Positions 1 through 7,634 of a stretch of 64,000 nt of DNA are shown here, in pieces (positions within the stretch are counted from its first letter, which is position 1; every line of letters starts with the position of its first letter). This DNA is from CAZFLM01 sp964519955 (GTDB lineage Bacteria; Armatimonadota; Chthonomonadetes; Chthonomonadales; CAJBBX01), in the NCBI GenBank assembly GCA_964519955.1, contig CAZFLM010000003.1, positions 94,783 through 158,782 of the forward strand. The letters are read 5' to 3'. The translations under genes were made by a program, and so were the position numbers. The notes beneath the pieces are model-generated. The model ran no database searches. It saw only the letters and a program-made list of their open reading frames with translations, and was not told the origin of the DNA.

Positions 1-1460
1 TCTACCTCGCCGAGGTGCCGATGTGGGCCGACGTGGCCGCGCTGAAGGCATCGCCCACGCTCGTCCCCATCCGCGACCGCGAGACCTTCCGCATCGGCGT
101 GCCCCGCCTCGACGGGTCGCGCGACCGCCTGCTCTCGCGCTGGGCGGTGGTCGGCAGGGAGGGCGCCAACCTGACGCTGCAGTCCTCGGCGCGCTACGTC
201 GACGTGCTGCACCAGGCGCCCGCAGCGCCGCCCGTCAAGCCGCGCACGAAGAAGGGCCTCGGCGGCTGGTGGATCCACAACGAAGCGCTCACCAAGGACC
301 TCGACGACCTGGGCATCTCCGCGGTCACGGTCAACATCCTGCTCAACAACCTGTTCGGCACGACGGGCGGGCCCGGCTGGACGCCCTTCCAGTACGGCGG
401 CAAGACCTACTACTCGCGCGATGAGGGAATCGACGGGTACGACCACATCCTCGCCGAGCCCGCCAAGCGCGGCATCGTGGTCTCCGCCATCATCCTCATC
501 GCGCAGGGCTACAGCGCGCCGGAGGGAAGCTGGTCGAGGATCGTGGCGCACCCGGACGCGCACCCGTCGGGTCTCTTCGTGATGCCGAACATGGAGAGCC
601 CCGAAGCGGTGCAGGCGTACGCCGCCGCGATGGACTTCCTGGCGAAGCGCTACTGCCGCGCCGACGCCAAGTGCGGACGCATCCACCACTGGATCCTGCA
701 CAACGAGATCAACGCGGGATGGGTGTGGACGAACGCCGGCGAGAAGACCGACACGCTGTACATGGACCTGTACCACCGCTCCATGCGCCTCGCCCAACTC
801 CTCGCGCGGCAGTACGACCCGAACTCGCAGGCGTTCATCTCCCTGGAGCACCACTGGAACTACACGCCCGAGCCCCGCTTCTATCGCGGCAAGCGCCTGC
901 TGGAGCTGCTGCTGGGCTACTCCCGCGTGGAGGGCGACTTCGACTGGGCGCTGGCGCACCACCCCTACCCCGACTCGCTGCTCGTCCCGCGCACGTGGGA
1001 GGATGGCCACACAACCTTCGCACTCGACACGCCGAAGATCACGTTCCGCAACCTGGAGGTGCTGGACGCCTGGGCGGACCAGAAGAGCACGTGGTTCCAG
1101 GGCAAGACGCCGCGCACCATCCACTGCACCGAGCAGGGCCTCAATTCCCCGGACTACTCGGAGAAGTCGCTGCGGGAGCAAGCGGCCGGCATGGCCTACA
1201 CGTGGCAGAAGCTGAAGGCGTCGCGGCACATCGAGGCGTTCCAGTACCACGCGTGGCTGGACAACCGCGGCGAGTTCGGCCTGCGCATCGGCCTGCGCAA
1301 GTTCGTGGACGAGCCCGGCGACCCGTACGGCAGGAAGCCGATCTGGCAGGTCTACCGCGCGATGGGCACCGCCGACGAGGCCCGCATCCTCGACCCTTAC
1401 AAGGCGGTGGTCGGCGTGAAGGAGTGGTCGGAGGTGCTGCACAAGGAGGGGATCAGGTAG
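1..1460 (+). CDS. DUF5722 glycosidase-like protein, 5'-truncated by window edge
   Basis: The reading frame is open from the first bases, so the N-terminus lies outside the window. About 485 residues are visible and align end to end with the second gene at 1854-3959. The TIM-barrel part has LHNEINAGW, as in the acid/base strand of clan GH-A, and CTEQGLNSPDYSE, as in the nucleophile strand. The end motif KPIWQVYRAMGT is typical of the DUF5722 family as I recall it. The activity of this family is not established to my knowledge, so a retaining glycosidase role is inferred from the two Glu residues. By comparison with the neighbour it should be secreted. The central catalytic region is almost identical at DNA level to the next gene, while the N-terminal part is clearly diverged. 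Confidence 0.82.
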   Translation, partial: YLAEVPMWADVAALKASPTLVPIRDRETFRIGVPRLDGSRDRLLSRWAVVGREGANLTLQSSARYVDVLHQAPAAPPVKPRTKKGLGGWWIHNEALTKDLDDLGISAVTVNILLNNLFGTTGGPGWTPFQYGGKTYYSRDEGIDGYDHILAEPAKRGIVVSAIILIAQGYSAPEGSWSRIVAHPDAHPSGLFVMPNMESPEAVQAYAAAMDFLAKRYCRADAKCGRIHHWILHNEINAGWVWTNAGEKTDTLYMDLYHRSMRLAQLLARQYDPNSQAFISLEHHWNYTPEPRFYRGKRLLELLLGYSRVEGDFDWALAHHPYPDSLLVPRTWEDGHTTFALDTPKITFRNLEVLDAWADQKSTWFQGKTPRTIHCTEQGLNSPDYSEKSLREQAAGMAYTWQKLKASRHIEAFQYHAWLDNRGEFGLRIGLRKFVDEPGDPYGRKPIWQVYRAMGTADEARILDPYKAVVGVKEWSEVLHKEGIR

Positions 1461-1497
1461 GCGGTCTGCGCCGCCCATCGGCGCCCGCCCTTGAAAT

Positions 1498-1835
1498 GGC
1501 GCCCTGGGTCTCTGCGAAACCCCCTCCGGGGGTTGGGCGTGCGCATCCGGCAGCGGCCCGGTCCCCGCAGGGGACTTCGCTCCGCCCAGGGCCGGGTCTC
1601 AACCCGACCGGCACACGGCGCGGCGTCGGGCAATGCACCCCGGACGGGACGCCGTGCCGAATGCCGTTCAAACGGCGCCCTGGGTCTCTGCGAAACCCCC
1701 TCCGGGGGTCACGCGCCCGCATCCGGCATCGGCCCAGTCCCCGCAGGGGACTTCGCTCCGCTCAGGGTCGGGTTTCAACCCGACCGGCACACCGCGCGGC
1801 GTCGGGCAATGCACTCCGGACGGGACGCCGGGTCG
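1498..1835. repeat. Tandem 176-bp intergenic repeat with hairpins (two copies)
   Basis: This fills the 393-base gap between the two DUF5722 genes. Copy one begins at 1498 and copy two at 1674, both with GGCGCCCTGGGTCTCTGCG, giving a 176-base period. Each copy has several small palindromes: CCCCCTCCGGGGG, GTCCCCGCAGGGGAC (1561-1575 and 1737-1751) and a stem around TTCA (1766-1785 in copy two, 8 bp). The last two stems form the double-hairpin element also seen at 14093, 20617 and 50182. No coding frame or transposase is visible. Confidence 0.85.
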
Positions 1836-1853
1836 AGACGGAATCTACCCACT

Positions 1854-3959
1854 ATGCCAATAAGAACGCTGATCCTAGCAGCAGCGCTCCTCGTCCTCTG
1901 CCCGGCGGCCCGCGCGCAGGACGATTGGCCGCGCTTCGCCCCCGTGGCCGCCGACATCCACGACGCCACGCTCAAGGACCTGGGCGACGGGTCGTGGGAG
2001 ATCGTGACGACCGGCGGCGACCCGTTCCTCTTCCTGAAGGTGGTCGGAGGCCAGCGCACGCCCCAGCGCCACGTGCTCACCTTCGAGTACGTGTGCCCGC
2101 AGAGCACCTACGTGACCGAGGTCTTCCCGTGGCCCCCCTCGGACGCGCCGCACTGCGTCACCGCGCAGGGCCTCGCCCAATCGGCCGCCTGGACCACCTA
2201 CTCGCTCGACCTGGCGGAGGTGTTCGCCCAGAACGGCGGCAAGTGGGAGACGCTGCGGCTCGACACGGGCAACCTGCCAGGCATCACCATTCGCATCCGC
2301 AACATCCGCCTGCGCGAGCCGAACGAGCTGGAGCGCCAGGCCATCGCTCGAAAGGCGGCGCGCAAGGCGGAGCTGAAGGCGCAGGACGCGCGCATGGCCG
2401 CCTACCTGTCGCGCGGCTTCCCCTGCTCCATCGCGAGTGTGGCAGCGGGGCGGAGCGCGATCGTCGTGACGGGCAGTATCGCGCGCAGCGCCGGCGCGGT
2501 CGCCGTGGCCGAGGTGCCGATGTGGGCCGATCCGACGGCGCTCCGCGCATCTCCCACGCTGCTGCCGGTCCGCGAGCGAGGCAGGTTCCGCCTCACCGTG
2601 CCGCGCTTCGACGGCGCCCGCGACCGCCTGCTCTCGCGCTGGGCGGTAGTGCGCAAGACGCCGAGTGGCCTCGCGCTGCTGTCCGGCGCACGGTACGCCG
2701 ACACGGTCGCCACTCTCCGCAATCCGCCCCGCCAGACGCTCAAGTCGAAGAAGGGGCTGGCGGGTTGGTGGCTCGTCAACGACCTGTTCGCCAAGGACCT
2801 CGACGACCTCGGCATCGGTACCGCGACGGTCAACATCCTGCTGAACGACGTGGTCGGCACGACGCCGGGGCAAGGCTGGACGCCGTTCCAATTCGGCGGC
2901 AGGACCTACTACGCGCGCGACGCGGGCGTGGACTGGTACGACCGCCTGCTCGCCGAGACCGCCAAGCGCGGCATCGTCGTCTGCGCCATCGTCCTCATCC
3001 CCCAGGGCTACAACGCGCCGGAGGGGAGCTGGTCGAGGATCGTGGCGCACCCGGACGCGCACCCGTCGGGCCTCTTCGTCATGCCGAACATGGAGAGCCC
3101 CGAAGCGGTGCAGGCGTACGCCGCCGCGATGGACTTCCTGGCGAAGCGCTACTGCCGCGCCGACGCCAAGTGCGGACGCATCCACCACTGGATCCTGCAC
3201 AACGAGATCAACGCGGGATGGGTGTGGACCAACGCCGGCGAGAAGACCGACACGCTCTACATGGACCTGTACCACCGCTCCATGCGCCTCGCCCAACTCC
3301 TCGCCCGCCAGTACGACCCCAACTCGCAGGCGTTCATCTCGCTGGAGCACCACTGGAACTACACGCCCGAGCCCCGCTTCTACCGCGGCAAGCGCCTGCT
3401 GGAGCTGCTGCTGGACTACAGCCGCGTCGAAGGCGACTTCGAGTGGGCGCTGGCGCACCACCCCTACCCCGACGACCTGACGAAGCCGCGCACGTGGGAG
3501 GACGGCCACACCACCTTCGCGCTCGACACGCCCAAGATCACCTTCCGCAACCTGGAGGTGCTGGACGCGTGGGCGGACCAGAAGAGCACGTGGTTCCTGG
3601 GCAAGACGCCGCGCACGATCCACTGCACCGAGCAGGGCCTGAACTCGCCTGACTACTCGGAGAAGTCGCTGAGCGAGCAGGCGGCGGGCATGGCCTACAC
3701 GTGGCAGAAGCTGAAGGCGTCGCGGCACATCGAGGCGTTCCAGTACCACGCGTGGCTGGACAACCGGGGCGAGTTCGGCCTGCGCATCGGCCTCCGCAAA
3801 TTCGGCGACGAGCCCGGCGACCCTTACGGCAAGAAACCCATCTGGCAGGTCTACCGCGCCATGGGCACCCCCGACGAAGCCCGCGTGCTCGACCCGTACA
3901 AGGCGGTGGTCGGGGTGAAGGAGTGGTCGGAGGTGGTGCACAAGGAGGGGATCAGGTAG
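1854..3959 (+). CDS. Secreted DUF5722 glycosidase-like protein (701 aa)
   Basis: The ATG at 1854 is chosen because it opens a classic signal peptide (MPIRTLILAAALL, then AARAQ); upstream in-frame sequence is repeat DNA. Residues about 25-190 look like a beta-sandwich or accessory domain, 190-260 a linker strand region, and about 270-690 the DUF5722 TIM barrel. Candidate catalytic residues are E451 in LHNEINAGW and E593 in CTEQGLNSPDY. It would act outside the cytoplasm on a glycan; the substrate is not readable from the sequence. It is the downstream member of a tandem pair, and the shared half is nearly identical at DNA level. What is known is the family; that it is a retaining glycosidase is inference. 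Confidence 0.85.
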   Translation: MPIRTLILAAALLVLCPAARAQDDWPRFAPVAADIHDATLKDLGDGSWEIVTTGGDPFLFLKVVGGQRTPQRHVLTFEYVCPQSTYVTEVFPWPPSDAPHCVTAQGLAQSAAWTTYSLDLAEVFAQNGGKWETLRLDTGNLPGITIRIRNIRLREPNELERQAIARKAARKAELKAQDARMAAYLSRGFPCSIASVAAGRSAIVVTGSIARSAGAVAVAEVPMWADPTALRASPTLLPVRERGRFRLTVPRFDGARDRLLSRWAVVRKTPSGLALLSGARYADTVATLRNPPRQTLKSKKGLAGWWLVNDLFAKDLDDLGIGTATVNILLNDVVGTTPGQGWTPFQFGGRTYYARDAGVDWYDRLLAETAKRGIVVCAIVLIPQGYNAPEGSWSRIVAHPDAHPSGLFVMPNMESPEAVQAYAAAMDFLAKRYCRADAKCGRIHHWILHNEINAGWVWTNAGEKTDTLYMDLYHRSMRLAQLLARQYDPNSQAFISLEHHWNYTPEPRFYRGKRLLELLLDYSRVEGDFEWALAHHPYPDDLTKPRTWEDGHTTFALDTPKITFRNLEVLDAWADQKSTWFLGKTPRTIHCTEQGLNSPDYSEKSLSEQAAGMAYTWQKLKASRHIEAFQYHAWLDNRGEFGLRIGLRKFGDEPGDPYGKKPIWQVYRAMGTPDEARVLDPYKAVVGVKEWSEVVHKEGIR

Positions 3960-4015
3960 CAGAGCGGCTTGGGCGCGCGTGGCGGCGACCGGCTGCGCCG
4001 CCTACGTTGCTGACC

Positions 4016-4681
4016 CTACCCAGCCATCTGGCGAGCCACATCGAACTGGAGTTCGAGCAACTCGGACATCGGCACGGGCCTCCGCATCCGCTGCGCGACC
4101 GGCAGGCCGGCTGCCCACAGGTACGGGTAGATGCTGATCGCATGGTCGCCAGGCAGATCTCTGATCTCGGTGCGCCACCCGGGCCAGCGGAAGGTCTCGT
4201 AGTACCTATCGAGATCGCCCGTCAGCGCCCACACCAGGAAGTCGGAGTACCCCATATCGAGGCTCTCCCACGATAGCGTGTCAGGCGCGAAGTAGTGCAC
4301 GTGTCCCGTGGGCCCCGGAAGCCCGCCGCCGTTGACCGCGTACGACCCGCCGACGACGTCATCCGCGACCAGCAGGATCGGTGGTGCCCCGCCGGAGGCG
4401 GTCCAGGCTCGCCCTGCGTTCCAGCCCGGCAGCGTCCTCGGCAGGCGCGGATGCCCCGAGCCCAGCACGCGCAGCCACCCACCGTCCACCAGCAGGCCGC
4501 CGGTCTCGTAGACGACGGCGCCCATGGGGGAGCGCGTCGTGACCTGCAGGGATTCGAGCGCCTGTGACCGGTCCGGGTCACGTGCCGCAAGGACCTCCAC
4601 GGGGTTCGACGCGCCGGCAATCCACTGCTGGACGGTCGGCCAAGACGGTTCGCTCGACAGCAACTCAAGGATCGTGCGCAC
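4016..4681 (-). CDS. DUF2625 family protein (221 aa)
   Basis: The start is GTG at 4679-4681, preceded on the minus strand by AGGGAAGGA. The protein carries the features I associate with DUF2625: LGSGHPRLPRTLPGWN, then LLVADDVVGG, YAVNGGGL, VHYFAPDTLSWE, GYSDFLVWALTGDL and RWPGWRTEI. The family has no established function; homologues are cytoplasmic single-domain proteins of about this length. A sigma70-like promoter lies 95 bases upstream (4776-4804). The 5' third of the gene and this promoter are duplicated, in decayed form, at 5490-5733. The C-terminus is complete (GELLELQ-like helix, ends ARQMAG). Confidence 0.85.
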   Translation of the reverse strand: MRTILELLSSEPSWPTVQQWIAGASNPVEVLAARDPDRSQALESLQVTTRSPMGAVVYETGGLLVDGGWLRVLGSGHPRLPRTLPGWNAGRAWTASGGAPPILLVADDVVGGSYAVNGGGLPGPTGHVHYFAPDTLSWESLDMGYSDFLVWALTGDLDRYYETFRWPGWRTEIRDLPGDHAISIYPYLWAAGLPVAQRMRRPVPMSELLELQFDVARQMAG

Positions 4682-4775
4682 TGTCCTTCCCTCTCGTCAC
4701 TCGATCAGTCCATCCGAAGCACGCGGTATGATCAGGTTAGCTGCCGAATCAGCAGGCACGCGGCGCATCGGCCTG

Positions 4776-4804
4776 ACTATAGCATAGCGAGCGATCAGCG
4801 TCAA
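4776..4804 (-). promoter_or_regulatory. Sigma70-like promoter for the DUF2625 gene
   Basis: Read on the minus strand, TTGACG (4799-4804) and TATAGT (4776-4781) are separated by exactly 17 bases, facing the GTG start at 4681. An identical box pair with the same spacing is kept in the duplicate at 5705-5733. Confidence 0.65.
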
Positions 4805-4828
4805 CCGCCACCAGAGGACCACCCAACC

Positions 4829-4920
4829 ATGCCCAACCCAACCGAGCCCACCTAGACCGTCTACCGCGCGCCACACTCCATCGCCGTCACGGGGCGGTGC
4901 GAGGATCCGGCGTGGAAGGC
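4829..4920 (+). pseudogene. N-terminal remnant of a CBM9-like gene with an in-frame stop
   Basis: From ATG 4829 the frame reads MPNPTEPT, a TAG, then TVYRAPHSIAVTGRCEDPAW. The intact gene at 5754 reads MPTAPGPTYTVHRTPHPIAF and goes on TGRCDDPAW. The TAG replaces the Tyr codon TAC. Similarity ends abruptly at about 4920, next to the 3' end of the gene on the other strand. Confidence 0.85.
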
Positions 4921-4949
4921 CGCGCCTGGACGGCGCCGCCGGCCCGTGG

Positions 4950-5468
4950 CTAGTCCGGCCCGCCCGATGCCGCTCCCCAGGCTGCCTGCTCAAGCTCCTC
5001 AACCTCGTCCTCGGTCAAGGACACGATGACCCGCCCGTACGTTCGGGCGCCGTAGACGATCGCGAGGAGACCGATGATCGACCGGACGGTCTCTGTGTCG
5101 GCGGCACGGGGAAGCTCCTGCAGGCCCAGCTCCGCCAGGTCGCCGAGGGCTCCATCGTAGGCGCCTCGGGACCAGTCCGGCACATCCGGGTTGCCCCGAA
5201 CGCCGCGCGCCAGCTCGATCGTCGCGGCGAGAGCGTAGGTGTTCCAGTCCGGCACGCCACGCGTCCGGTGTATACGAACAAGATGCGGTACCGCGACGAA
5301 CGAGCCCTCTCCCACGGTTCCCTGGTGATGGAGTGCGTTCCACAGCCCATCCCAGGAAGCCTCGCGGTCCGCGCTCGTCTCAAGGGCCACGAGCAGCGGG
5401 CGAAGGTCGACCGGTTCCCCGTAGCCGCCCCGCAGCGTGCGCCAGCGCTCGTCTCCAAGGTCGAGCAT
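4950..5468 (-). CDS. Conserved hypothetical helical protein (172 aa)
   Basis: ATG at 5466-5468; AGGAGT lies just upstream on the minus strand. The product is acidic, mostly helical by composition, with the pattern WDGLWNALHHQGTVGEGS, AVPHLV, YALAATIELAR and ARTYGRVIVSLTEDEVEE. I have an impression of a widespread uncharacterised family with HEAT-like helical pairs, but cannot name it. No signal peptide or membrane segment is seen. The gene sits exactly between the two arms of a segmental duplication (see 4829 and 5490). It may therefore have arrived with, or caused, the rearrangement. Function unknown. Confidence 0.7.
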   Translation of the reverse strand: MLDLGDERWRTLRGGYGEPVDLRPLLVALETSADREASWDGLWNALHHQGTVGEGSFVAVPHLVRIHRTRGVPDWNTYALAATIELARGVRGNPDVPDWSRGAYDGALGDLAELGLQELPRAADTETVRSIIGLLAIVYGARTYGRVIVSLTEDEVEELEQAAWGAASGGPD

Positions 5469-5489
5469 GGTACTCCTCCCAACGTGCAG

Positions 5490-5640
5490 ACGACCGCGTT
5501 CCTGACCGGCAGAGCCTGGAGCGCCTGCGACGCGCCGGGCTCACGGGCCGCCAGGGCCGCGAGGTGCCCCGATGCGCCGCCCGCCCCGGCTGGACGAGCG
5601 GCCAGGCCGGTTCACTCGACAGCGACTTGCCGACCGTGCC
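5490..5640 (-). pseudogene. Decayed N-terminal remnant of a DUF2625 gene
   Basis: On the minus strand, pieces in shifted frames read SLSSEPAWPLVQ and LAAREPGASQALQ. They match LLSSEPSWPTVQQ and LAARDPDRSQALE of the intact gene at 4016-4681. The remnant lies in the same position relative to the promoter as in the intact copy. It is frameshifted and ends next to the 172-aa gene. Confidence 0.75.
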
Positions 5641-5704
5641 CGCTGCAGCGCGCGGTATGATCACATGAGCGTCCAAACCAACAGGCACACGGCGCATCGG
5701 CCTG

Positions 5705-5733
5705 ACTATAGCATAGAGAGCGATCAGCGTCAA
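5705..5733 (-). promoter_or_regulatory. Retained duplicate promoter facing the DUF2625 remnant
   Basis: TTGACG (5728-5733) and TATAGT (5705-5710) on the minus strand with a 17-base spacer are unchanged from 4776-4804, although the downstream gene is broken. It may now transcribe the remnant and the 172-aa gene. Confidence 0.55.
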
Positions 5734-5753
5734 CCGCCACGCAAGGAGCACCC

Positions 5754-6566
5754 ATGCCCACCGCACCCGGCCCCACCTACACCGTCCACCGCACCCCACA
5801 CCCCATCGCCTTCACGGGGCGGTGCGACGATCCGGCGTGGAAGGCCGCGCCACGGTCGCCCGCCTTCGTCGACATGGCCACCGGCGCGCCCGCCCTGCTG
5901 CGCACCCAGGCCTCCGCGCTGTGGGACGACGAGGCGCTCTACATCGGCTTCTGGATCGAGGAGCCCTACCCCGAGGCGCATCTGACGGAGCGCGACTCGA
6001 TCATCTTCAGCGAGAACGATGTCGAGGTGTTCATCGACGGGGGCGACTGCTACTACGAGCTGGAGCTGAATGCGCTCGGCACCGTGTATGAGGTCTTCTT
6101 CCTCTGGCGCGACACCCTCACGCCCGGCAGCCGCTTCGACACGCCGGAGTTCGACCCGCGCTGGCGCGACGCCCTCTCCTTCGGCGGCGACTACGATCGC
6201 CAGGTCGCGAGCTTCTGGCGCGGCACCCACCCTCGCGGCACGCGCTGGGCGTACCTCGACTGGGATTTGCCCGGCCTGCAGGTGAAGACGCACGTGGAGG
6301 GCACGCTCAACGACCGCTCCGTCCGCAGCAGCGGCTGGACCGCCGAGATCGTGCTGCCCTGGGCGGGCATGGCGCCCCTCGCGAACGGCCGTTCGCTCCC
6401 CCCGAAGGATGGCGACGAGTGGCGCCTCTTCTTCGGCCGGTTCCAGCAGCTCGAAGTCGGCGAGAAGCGTGTCCAGGCCGCCTGGTGCTGGTCGCCGCAC
6501 GGCATCTACGACACGCACATGCCGGAGAAGTTCACCCCCGTGCGGTTCAGCGTGGAGAGCGTGTAG
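5754..6566 (+). CDS. CBM9-like carbohydrate-binding domain protein (270 aa)
   Basis: ATG 5754 follows AAGGAG at ideal distance, and the decayed duplicate at 4829 starts at the matching position. The sequence is a single CBM9-type beta-sandwich: PIAFTGRCDDPAWKAAP, ALWDDEALYIGFWIEEPY, then ENDVEVFIDGGDCYYELELN. The last part reads WTAEIVLPWAGM and AWCWSPHGIYDTHMPEKF. Such domains bind reducing-end sugars, often inside larger xylanases; here the domain stands alone and has no signal peptide. It could be a cytoplasmic or moonlighting binder, or its leader may be non-classical. It is the intact survivor of a duplicated segment. Confidence 0.82.
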   Translation: MPTAPGPTYTVHRTPHPIAFTGRCDDPAWKAAPRSPAFVDMATGAPALLRTQASALWDDEALYIGFWIEEPYPEAHLTERDSIIFSENDVEVFIDGGDCYYELELNALGTVYEVFFLWRDTLTPGSRFDTPEFDPRWRDALSFGGDYDRQVASFWRGTHPRGTRWAYLDWDLPGLQVKTHVEGTLNDRSVRSSGWTAEIVLPWAGMAPLANGRSLPPKDGDEWRLFFGRFQQLEVGEKRVQAAWCWSPHGIYDTHMPEKFTPVRFSVESV

Positions 6567-6576
6567 GGCGCGGGGC

Positions 6577-6604
6577 GTCGAAGGTCGAAAGTCGAAGGTC
6601 GAAC
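6577..6604. repeat. Four-unit heptamer repeat GTCGAAR
   Basis: Four consecutive 7-base units (GTCGAAG, GTCGAAA, GTCGAAG, GTCGAAC) follow ten bases after the stop of the CBM9-like gene. Confidence 0.85.
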
Positions 6605-6649
6605 GGCGTGCCGGCGAGACCACCTGGCTCTCCTTGCCGGCACGCCGTT
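6602..6649. repeat. 14-bp perfect inverted repeat
   Basis: AACGGCGTGCCGGC at 6602-6615 and its exact complement at 6636-6649 enclose 20 bases. It could form a hairpin between the convergent genes at 5754 and 6819. There is no T-tract, so an intrinsic terminator is not clear. Confidence 0.7.
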
Positions 6650-6850
6650 ATCCCGTGCATCGGTGGACAAACTGCACGCCACCCACATCCGCGTCCATCT
6701 GCGTCCATCTGCGGTTGCATTCCGCCGTCATCCCCGTGCATCGGTGGACAAACAGCACGCAACCCGCATTCGCGTGCATCTGCGGTTCCATCCCGCCGTG
6801 ATCGGTGCGTGTCCGTGTTCATCTGTGGTTGCGTTTGCCGTTCGCGGGCG
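6650..6850 (-). repeat. Dispersed repeat array (family M) in the convergent gap
   Basis: Read on the minus strand, the stretch holds two imperfect tandem units of about 75-80 bases. Each has AACCGCAGATG, a copy of TTTGTCCACCGATGCACGGG and a short linker. They are preceded by AACCACAGATGAACACGGAC at the end of the gene 6819-7460. The same element is present on the plus strand at 13840-13960. The DNA is less GC-rich than its surroundings and has no credible gene. Confidence 0.8.
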
Positions 6851-7460
6851 GCGGCGGCGAGGACGGCCGGATGGCGTCGAGCTTCGCCTTGGCGTCGCGC
6901 ACCAGCAGGATGAGGTCGTGGATGGCGTCCGTGCCGAACGCAGCCCGCGCCAGACCGGGCAGGTCGCCGCCGATGACGAGGATGGGCTGCCCGCCGGTGT
7001 CCGGCTCCATCGTTGCGATGAGGAGCCCCCCTCGCGTTCTATACTGCACGCGAACCGAGTCGAGCTTGGTGGCCCGGCCGTCGGTCTTGGCGATCACGTC
7101 GAGCCCCTTCAGCAGCGCGGCGATCTCGTCGTGGTCCACGTAGAAGGTGCTCCGGCGGGGCCGCCCCACCGGCGACGCAGCGCGCACATCGATCGCGATG
7201 CCGTGCCGCTTCTCGCCATTGGCCGTGTCCGTGTGCTCCTGGCATTCGACCGCGAGCCACGAGTCGAAGTAGCCCTTCACCGTGCCCACCCGCGTGTAGC
7301 CGATCACCACCGCGCGGCCGGGGACGGCGTCCAGCCTCTCTATGGCGGTCAGCACGGCCGACGGGGGCGCATCGGGCTCGTCCGTGTCGGGAATGTCCTG
7401 CGCGCGGGCTGCGAGCCCGAGGACGAGCATCGCGGCAACCGCAAGGTGCGATCTGGTCAT
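6819..7460 (-). CDS. Secreted hypothetical protein (213 aa)
   Basis: The start at 7460 gives a signal peptide (MTRSHLAVAAMLVLGLAARAQ, about 20 residues). The mature part is a small mixed domain with a hydrophilic Pro/Asn-rich tail (SSPPPPANGKRNHR). I do not recognise the family. The last codons and the TGA stop fall inside a dispersed intergenic repeat (AACCACAGATGA), so the C-terminal seven or so residues are probably repeat-derived. It is convergent with the CBM9-like gene. Confidence 0.65.
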   Translation of the reverse strand: MTRSHLAVAAMLVLGLAARAQDIPDTDEPDAPPSAVLTAIERLDAVPGRAVVIGYTRVGTVKGYFDSWLAVECQEHTDTANGEKRHGIAIDVRAASPVGRPRRSTFYVDHDEIAALLKGLDVIAKTDGRATKLDSVRVQYRTRGGLLIATMEPDTGGQPILVIGGDLPGLARAAFGTDAIHDLILLVRDAKAKLDAIRPSSPPPPANGKRNHR

Positions 7461-7634
7461 GTCTCTCCCCTCCTGCAGGCATGTCGGAGCGCCAGCACGC
7501 AGCGCTGTCTACGAGCTTCTACCGGTAATGACGCCCCGCCGCGCGCCACGTGACGCGATGCGCGCAGGAGTGGCGGCGGGCGGCGGCGAATCGCGCAGGC
7601 GTGCGGGCACCTTCTAGGGTGATCGGAGGAACAG

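Noticed and set aside
1498..1835. CRISPR-like array
   Set aside because: Only two units of 176 bases with no spacer pattern; no cas genes in the window.
671..3652. Very long open frame overlapping both DUF5722 genes in another frame
   Set aside because: Arg/Pro/Ala-rich composition and no ribosome-binding site; it is the expected out-of-frame shadow in GC-rich DNA.
1875..3941. 688-codon antisense frame
   Set aside because: Antisense to a well-supported gene; composition rich in Val/Arg/Ala/His without any domain.
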